A stretch of DNA of 64,000 bases from Planococcus citri (Eukaryota; Arthropoda; Insecta; Hemiptera; Pseudococcidae), in the NCBI RefSeq assembly GCF_950023065.1, contig NC_088679.1, forward strand, positions 49,290,001 to 49,354,000. The letters are read 5' to 3'. Shown piece after piece: positions 57,376 to 64,000 of this stretch. Position 1 is the first letter of the stretch, and each line of letters begins with the position of its first letter. Position numbers and translations under genes: made by a program. The notes below the pieces were generated by a model, which worked only from the letters and a program-made list of their open reading frames with translations, was not told the DNA's origin and searched no databases.

Positions 57376-58481
57376 CCAAATTTGGGCCGGTTCCCGTTTG
57401 CGAACCATGAATAGGAGAATTGACAGCCGAAAAGCAACCCGTTTGCGAACCACAATAGGATAGAGATGGCGAAGAAAAAGAATCATTATGCTCATGCATT
57501 CTAATTCAAAATGTATCCATTTGCGAACCAAACCCCAGAAGTAGGACTTTTGCGAACCACTCTGTTGTCCTTTTGCGTAAATATGATAAGAGAAGTAGAA
57601 TACCTAAGTATCATATTTCAATTTCGCTCCATTTGAAGAGTAAAAAGGGTAAGATGGCGATCCAAAAATTTCATCTGAAAAGCACCCAAATCTTGGCTCT
57701 ACAAATGCTCCGAAGGAATTTTTCATGCAAATTTTCAGGTCTAAGAATGCCTCTGCGAGACTTTCATTCCTGGCCCGAATTTCGAGTTCCATTACACGCT
57801 ATAGGATTCAAATTCCTAATTTTCATTTCCCTCACCACTGTGATTTTTATTGTCAATAGCATCTGTAAAGTGACCTAACTGCAAAATTTGATTTTTGAGA
57901 TACCTACAAGCAGTTCAAAGTGTCTACAATTTTTATTTTATTTTTTCAAACTTCATTTTCTCCAAGTAGATACCTATTTGTGCATGGTGATTTACCCATT
58001 CCACTCCTCAAGATAGCTTCAAATATCATATTTTCCTTCCACATGACAGGGTCGTCTCATTTTTGAGGGGAAAAAATTTGCACTTTTAGGTCACTCTGCA
58101 ATTACTATCTTCGTTTTAAAATGGCCCTTTAAACATTCGTATAAGTTACGCAAAGCTTTGAAAAACCATTCAGAGATATTGAATTTTAGCTATTGGGGGA
58201 GGGGGTGTTTCCTGGACCACTGAGCAAAGTGAGTTATTAGGTGATGTTTTATTTTTAAGCCAAAAAGGTGTTGACATGTTCACACCTAACTGGTTGATAA
58301 GCATTGGTTCGCAAATATCTTACAATTGGCTTCAATATGAATCATTCGTTCGCTCGGAGATCATTTTTAATTTGAATCTCGTTGGTTCGCAAATGTCTCA
58401 CTTTTAGATCATTAATCAATGCAACAAAAGACCAATAATAACAATAGGGTGGTTCGCAAACGTCTTACGCCCCCAAATTTG
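57376..58481. mobile_element. candidate DNA transposon with TTTGCGAACCA subterminal repeats
   Basis: Four direct copies of tttgcgaacca near the left end (57397, 57442, 57520, 57549) face three inverted copies tggttcgcaaa near the right end (58306, 58383, 58450). The outer ends caaatttggg...tttgcgaaccatgaatagg and the right-end reverse complement match imperfectly over ~40 bp. Clustered subterminal transposase-binding words are typical of hAT- and Mutator-like elements. No clear target duplication was found. A 101-codon frame at 57573-57878 has no recognisable domain. Confidence 0.6.
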
Positions 58482-61400
58482 AAATTATGAAAATTCTCCA
58501 AAAATCTAAAAATGAATTTCAGCACCTGAGGGTTTTTGCTGGTGGTGTATTTTGGTTTGGGGTCCCCTTTTAATTTCCTTTTTATTGGGTTCTAAAATTT
58601 ATGTCAACTGAGACGATTGTCTTGTTAGGATGCGAATAAAAAAGTGCTGACGAGAAATAAAATTGTGCGACCGACCTTTGATAACACAATCTGTGAAAAG
58701 TTGAACAGTAGAACTAAAATAATGTTAGATGTCAAAATAATAGGGGTGAACGAACTCATGCAAAATCGATGCCTATTGCTGTTCATTTGTCTATTATTAA
58801 AATGATATATTACTGCAATTTTTCATCGATTCGTACGTATTATTTGTATTGCGAATACGTACTACTCAATAATACATATATATCAATAAATAAGTATCTA
58901 CTTTTTCGTGCCAAAAAAACACTCACGTACACAGTCGGCAAGATGCATTATTTTATTCGCCGATGATTGTCGAAATGACTGCCATTTAAGAATTGCATGT
59001 TTGTATTTGGTTAACGAACTCGCGAAAGCGTGGGTCTGTGTGTGAATAAACGTCTTTGAATTTGATTTAAATTGAACAGAAATATCTTTTATTTACTTCC
59101 TGTCGTACGGTAACTAAATCTGGTCTTTTAAAGGTAATTTGCATTAATTACACGAGGCTGTTACCATCGTGTTTGAGTTGCTCGTGTAATTACGATACCT
59201 GCAGTGATACCAAAAATGAGTGGGAAATGTTCACCTTGCGATGTATTGCTGACTGTACGTTACGTAGTTTTGACTTCCCAATACACATGTGTAGGTACCT
59301 ACATTTACCGTATCCTACACGATTAACAATAACTAGGTAGTAGGTACGATGCCTTTGACTCAGAGTTGAAGATACATATAAGTATCTTGGGCGTTTTGAT
59401 ATAATTTCCTTGGTATCCGGTGATGAAGTAAAATCAAAGTTGAAGGTTGATGATTTCCGTAGAATGAAAAAGACTTACCTACCTGTCACGATTGCGAAAG
59501 AATGTTTTTTTTTTATCTAAGTATAAGTGATGTCTGTTCTGTGGTAATTCCTCTGGTGCGAGGGGGATATTTTTTCAGTTCATCAAGAATGAATTTGTTG
59601 GTGGCCCAAGATCCGAAACACGCGTTTGACTTAACACGCAAATCGCTAAAAAAAAAAAAAAAAAAGGCCGATGAATGTGAAACTTGACCGAAAGCGAAAA
59701 TTATCTCATTTTCGCCAAAGGGTATCTCGCATACTTTGTTATTTCTAGATTTCCACACAAATTCGGTACAATTTTAACAATGAAGTTCGATGATAATTTT
59801 GCATTAGAATTGAAATGGAGGCGGATAGCATGGATTCATAATTTTCATCTCAACTTAGATGATATACGAATGAGAAAAGTTTCACTAGAAATTCTTTGAA
59901 TTTTTTCCAAGTATAATTTAGTTGGTTCGATCGAAGCTTTCATTAGACTGCATAGAGACGACATTGAAAATAACAACTGCTGTGTAGTGATTACTGATTG
60001 CTGATGTAAAACTGCTGTAGGCATTTAACGCGGCTGCTTCTCCAAGTCTCTCAGTTCTCATCCAAGTATTTCGAACGCATTACGCAATCCTATCAGGGTA
60101 TGCTCGCACTTGATGGGTTGGTGGCCAGTGTAAGTAAAGGTGGTTTGTAGTACGGAATGGATATTACTCAGCTGTTGTATCTCGATCTCAATCACCCAGA
60201 TTTTACGTTTTGTTTTACGAATGTGCCTATTTTACATTCATTCCATTTGTACTTAGAATTAAAAGAACGTAACAATACAGTACACAGCAGCTATGTACTT
60301 TGTACAAATTAATCGTGTAACTGTTGAATCGCTAATAAATCTGTCGTAATCGTCGGCATGAGAGCGTAATTATTTTTACGTTCACGAATATTATTCGTAA
60401 TCATTGTTGACCGTACCGGGTATTTTAATCTTTATTTGCCGATCATTGTAGGATATTATAATATATTTCAAATAACTCGTATATATCTGTTGTGTATACA
60501 TTGTTCGTGATTATAATAAATTCGTCGTATTTTAAATGGCTCAGAATTCGTGTTAGATTCATGAGATTTTTCCGTTCTAAGATGGTTGTCTCGTGGGCCT
60601 GGATCATGGTGTTGATATACCTAGACCTAAGTACCTACTTTTATTACTTTAATAGTTCAACGCCAACTTTATCCGATAATTTTTCGTCGTGGTTTTTTTT
60701 TTAATAATTCGTGTTCCTAAATTTTAAAAATACGTAGATTGTGAAAATAATGTCCGTGACATCATTAATCAGCTCCTCAGATTTATTGTGTTCGTTCTCA
60801 GGGATGTTGGGCGTCAGGATTCTTTTTCCTTTTTATACCGAAGTGAACATTTTAAATCTACGCATAAAATCACATGATGAGGCGAAATACGTAAATTTTG
60901 GCATCAAAAATTGTACAAATTGGTTTTGATTTTACGAAATTGCAAAGCCAAGAGGAAAAAAGACTCTTTGATTTTTTGGGTAAATGCACTCGTCATAGCT
61001 TTAAAAAAATCGAAGATTCCGAATTTCTTTGAACTTGCGATAAATATTAGTCCAGGCATGGATTTTGGCTGTGTGAATCACTCAGAGGGGTTCAGGCGTT
61101 CTCAAAATGGGGCGATTCAATTTTTTAAATAAAAAGTATAAAATGTACATAGAAAAAATTGACGAATTTCATCCGAACTAGAATTGATGATATTGTATGG
61201 TAGTGGGTCGTATTTTAAGAGAAAAATTTTTCCACTTGAATTGACCAATGATTTTTTTGGATTTTCGAAGACCTGTCGCCTGTAAGAGAACCTTGTCATC
61301 TCGTCACCTTTGATTTGGCTGAAATTGAGCTCACTGAAAGTTCATATTATCCACGATATCTCATTAACCAAATTTTCAGCCGCCGAAGTTGTTTGCAGCA

Positions 61401-63662
61401 ATTTCTGGAGCGATTCCAGTTTGCTAGAGAAAAACTAACTTCTGCTGGAGACTTCAGATCGTCTCGAAAATGGTTGCAATTACGTACTCAATTCGAGAGG
61501 TCGACTTTAATATTCAAATCAAATTTAAGATTTTCATTTCCTGGTTTACCATTTTTATGAAAACTTTCTCAGTTGATAGGCTATTGCAGCCATTTTTAGG
61601 CAGCTAAAAATTTGGTTCTGAGGTGTGGTGTGGTATGGGTAACATGAACTTTCAGTGAGCCAAATTTCAGTTAAATCGGAGGCGACGAGTTGACAAGGTT
61701 CCCTTATTGTTAGGTAAGATACATAATATACATCCTATTTTTTTTTTTTCATAATTGCACCTCTGAAAGAACTTACCAAAAATATGGTTAAAAAGGTATA
61801 AAAACGCGTTTTGCTTAGAAGATACGTTTGAAAAAATTGTGTTGGAGACTGACACAAAATAGAAATTTCAAACTTAAATTGCAATTTCAGCCTGTTTTAG
61901 GGGTTGGAGGTGACGGTGAACTGACGCTAGCGATTTGAAGATTGTATCAGTGGTGTTTTATACCGTAAGGAACAGCTTCCTATAATTAGTTTCAAAATCT
62001 GAGGACAAGGTTCTGAATACAAAACCATTGCTTTAATGAGTCATGCACTCAAACTGCTGCCATCCGTCATTAATGCCAAAGACACAATAGATGTGTTTTT
62101 TTAACATGGATTTTGGTAGATTTTCGAGAATCAACATTTTGGACTTTTTTTAAAAATCTCTTTTTTAAACATTTTTTAGATTACATTCATCAACTTTCAA
62201 AACCTTAAACGTCTTCACTCTTCGACTACATACGTATCTCAGCAGATTTTTGTGAATTTTAAATCTGCCAAAATCCGTGTAAAATATGTACATGTCTATT
62301 AAAAAAGCAAAAGAATGATAAAGAAGTCGTAAAGTGTTTGAAAAATGTCTTTCCTAAAGTCCTGCTTTTTTCATGGAAATGTTGTTAGACACCTTGAAAT
62401 TATGTAGAACATAAGCAAAAAATAGTCTGGAAATGAATTGCTTGATAATGAATATGTAAACGTTGTGAATCACTTTCGAGGGAAAGGAGGTGTGTGTTTC
62501 AGTCAGTTATGAATTTTAATGTACATATTTTCACTCAGATTTTTCAAATTTTATTAGATTCCTAGCAAAATAAATTTTGATTAAAACCTGTTATTTCAAG
62601 AAGGAATACCTATCTAGAGTTTCCTTATTGCGGAAAAAATTCACGAATTGTAATTTTGAAATTTTCACAATATTGCACGATCTAAAATGTTCAGATTAAC
62701 TCGTAATCGATATTCTATCATACCTAGTTACTTTTTGAGAATACATTTCGGTTACTGTAACGTTTGCTAAAAACGTGATGAAGAAAATGCAGAGCAGGAA
62801 TGAAGACGAATTGAAATAAACATTAGGAAAGAGCCACCTAATTATATAATTTGGCGAAGTCTCTTCCTCGCACCTTGATGATTTTGACATAGTATATTCT
62901 TTTATTCGTCGTTATTGGTAACTATGCTATTGTTTTTAACCGGTTCTTTTCGATATCGTTGACCTCGTTGAGCGCTTTATCATTGGTTTGAAAAACGTGC
63001 GTTATTTTCCGGTCGCCGCGCCATTTGTATACTCAAGTCATCAAGGTGTAGTAGTCCGAGTGATTAGGATAAAATATTTTAACTCATTTCGATTGTGCAA
63101 AACTCAAACCTCGTTAAAAATATTTTTACGAATGAGAGAAGATGAGTAATGTGATGTGATACGTCTGGCTGTGTGACTGACTGGTGAGAATATCTCGAAA
63201 TGTGTAAATTTGTGTAATTTTTACATTCATCCGAATGTACGTCTGGTGATGTTATGAACAATGTGTGGGGATATTAATTGAGGAAGTACGTTTAATATGC
63301 TTAAACGGAATGAGACAAAACCAAATAATTATCGAGTGAGTTGTTAAATACATACAAAATGCACTTCTCTTCTTGACGCGGAATATAACGTTACGCGTAT
63401 AAGTTCAAATAACTCGAGTATCATCGTGCGAATTCATTCATTAATATTGATTCCTGGAGAATGCGGTTTTTGTTTTTAATGATATGATCTTTTTCACTCT
63501 TGATACTTTAAACGAAAATATTTAGCCATAATGGATTTTTATTATATGCACCTTGTATGTTTTGTTCTAAACGCTTGATAATAATCGACCATTAAGTAAT
63601 TATTCGATGACTTTACGAAATATGTAATATTAATACGAATTCCTTTTTTTTTTCTGTTGCAG
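58482..63662. other. gene-poor stretch, last part
   Basis: AT-rich with an 18-A run at about 59648, the inverted repeat at 61283-61709, and no supported exons. It ends at the acceptor ttctgttgcag (63662), so it is most simply the large first intron of the laminin-G gene. Part of it could also be intergenic. Confidence 0.45.
61283..61709. repeat. inverted repeat, ~75-bp arms
   Basis: 61283-61352 and 61636-61709 are imperfect reverse complements. Both contain accttgtca, a cgtc(a/g)cc stretch, and tcactgaaagttcat in the proper orientation. This is probably a decayed foldback element. No target duplication was identified. Confidence 0.65.
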
Positions 63663-63664
63663 AC

Positions 63665-64000
63665 ATGTCATACTTAACGGTGGCATTGTTGTTGTTTTGC
63701 TTGATCAAACTGCTGGATGGCGTACCTCAGGCACAATTTACCAAAGACCGGGAAGCGTTTTTCAATAAAACTTCCTATCTGCGATTAAATCCTATAAGTT
63801 TAAGCAATAATCAAATAGGATTCAATTTCCGATCGTGTTATGGTGGTCCGCTATTCGTTCAAAGTTCCTCATCATTCATCAAGAATAAGATCTCATTAGA
63901 AGTGACGCCAGAATCTCTATTGCTCTCTGTTCAATACTCAAGTAGATCTTACGAATCAAAAATTACTGGAAAATTTTTAGATAATAAGTGGCATTCGTTC
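63665..64000 (+). CDS. secreted/membrane laminin-G domain protein, 5' end only
   Basis: The ATG at 63665 lies two bases after a strong acceptor (T-rich tract, ttgcag), so the 5'UTR is spliced. The first ~24 residues are a signal peptide (MSYLTVALLLFCLIKLLDGV). A laminin-G/neurexin-type beta sandwich then begins: FFNKTSYLRLNPISLSNNQI, GFNFRSC, GGPLFVQ and NKISLEVTPESLLLSVQY. The frame is open to the window edge (112 codons). Axotactin, neurexin/Caspr or another LamG family are all possible; domain count beyond the edge decides. Extracellular adhesion or a synaptic role is inference from the domain. Confidence 0.75.
   Translation, partial: MSYLTVALLLFCLIKLLDGVPQAQFTKDREAFFNKTSYLRLNPISLSNNQIGFNFRSCYGGPLFVQSSSSFIKNKISLEVTPESLLLSVQYSSRSYESKITGKFLDNKWHSF

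Noticed and set aside
1..64000. CRISPR arrays, rRNA operons, bacterial-type operons or tRNA genes
   Set aside because: No repeat-spacer arrays, no rRNA-like or tRNA-like segments recognised by eye; the DNA is clearly eukaryotic with spliced genes.

Overview
The window is eukaryotic nuclear DNA, almost certainly from an arthropod and probably a hemipteran-type insect. The evidence is AT-rich sequence, short GT-AG introns (about 60-120 bp), insect-style Tret1-like sugar transporters, frequent taggtacctac-type words and abundant DNA-transposon debris. The species-level guess is inference. I assembled gene models by hand from reading frames and splice signals. Every multi-exon model below sums to a whole number of codons, apart from the two that cannot: the transporter broken by an insertion and the gene cut by the window edge.

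Layout. 1-1806: inverted arrays of a ~130-bp tandem repeat with a pogo/Tigger-type MITE between the arms. 1807-7112: gene-poor. 7113-8851 (+): MFS sugar transporter 1. 9624-11844 (-): SIRT2-type deacetylase. 11976-25339 (+): a complete, apparently very young 13.36-kb Ty3/Gypsy-type LTR retrotransposon (521-bp LTRs that read as identical, 4-bp TSD gatt) sitting in what was the divergent SIRT2/FAM50 promoter. 25888-30993 (+): FAM50 (XAP5), whose last intron holds a second MFS transporter (27474-30179). That transporter is broken by a 473-bp hAT MITE with a perfect 8-bp TSD. 32412-33755 (+): syntaxin-17. 34235-34831 (-): unknown 198-aa basic protein. 35362-36306 (+): single-exon CSN6. 36477-40562 (-): gamma-tubulin complex component 2. 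42413-43727 (+): UBE2T-like E2. 45042-46161 (-): NUBP2/Cfd1. 46652-48103 (-): ECSIT. 48104-63662: a ~15.5-kb stretch without recognisable genes but with several foldback or TIR elements. 63665-64000 (+): 5' end of a secreted laminin-G-domain protein that runs off the window.

The retrotransposon is the most unusual object. It has a zinc-knuckle-less Gag, a candidate -1 frameshift heptamer (CCCAAAA) exactly where the Pol frame opens, and a 1975-codon Pol. Pol contains protease, RT, a decayed first RNase H, the integrase zinc finger and catalytic core, then a complete second RNase HI lying between the integrase core and the GPY/F module. An extra 565-aa ORF in the env position encodes an SPKK-like, Ser-rich, coiled-coil protein that does not look like an envelope. 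Pol also begins with about 220 residues that recall an SGNH-hydrolase fold.

The host genes are mostly single-copy housekeeping functions (deacetylation, splicing-associated FAM50, autophagosome fusion, COP9 signalosome, microtubule nucleation, ubiquitination, cytosolic Fe-S assembly, complex I assembly). I see no operon-like logic beyond shared head-to-head and tail-to-tail intergenic regions.
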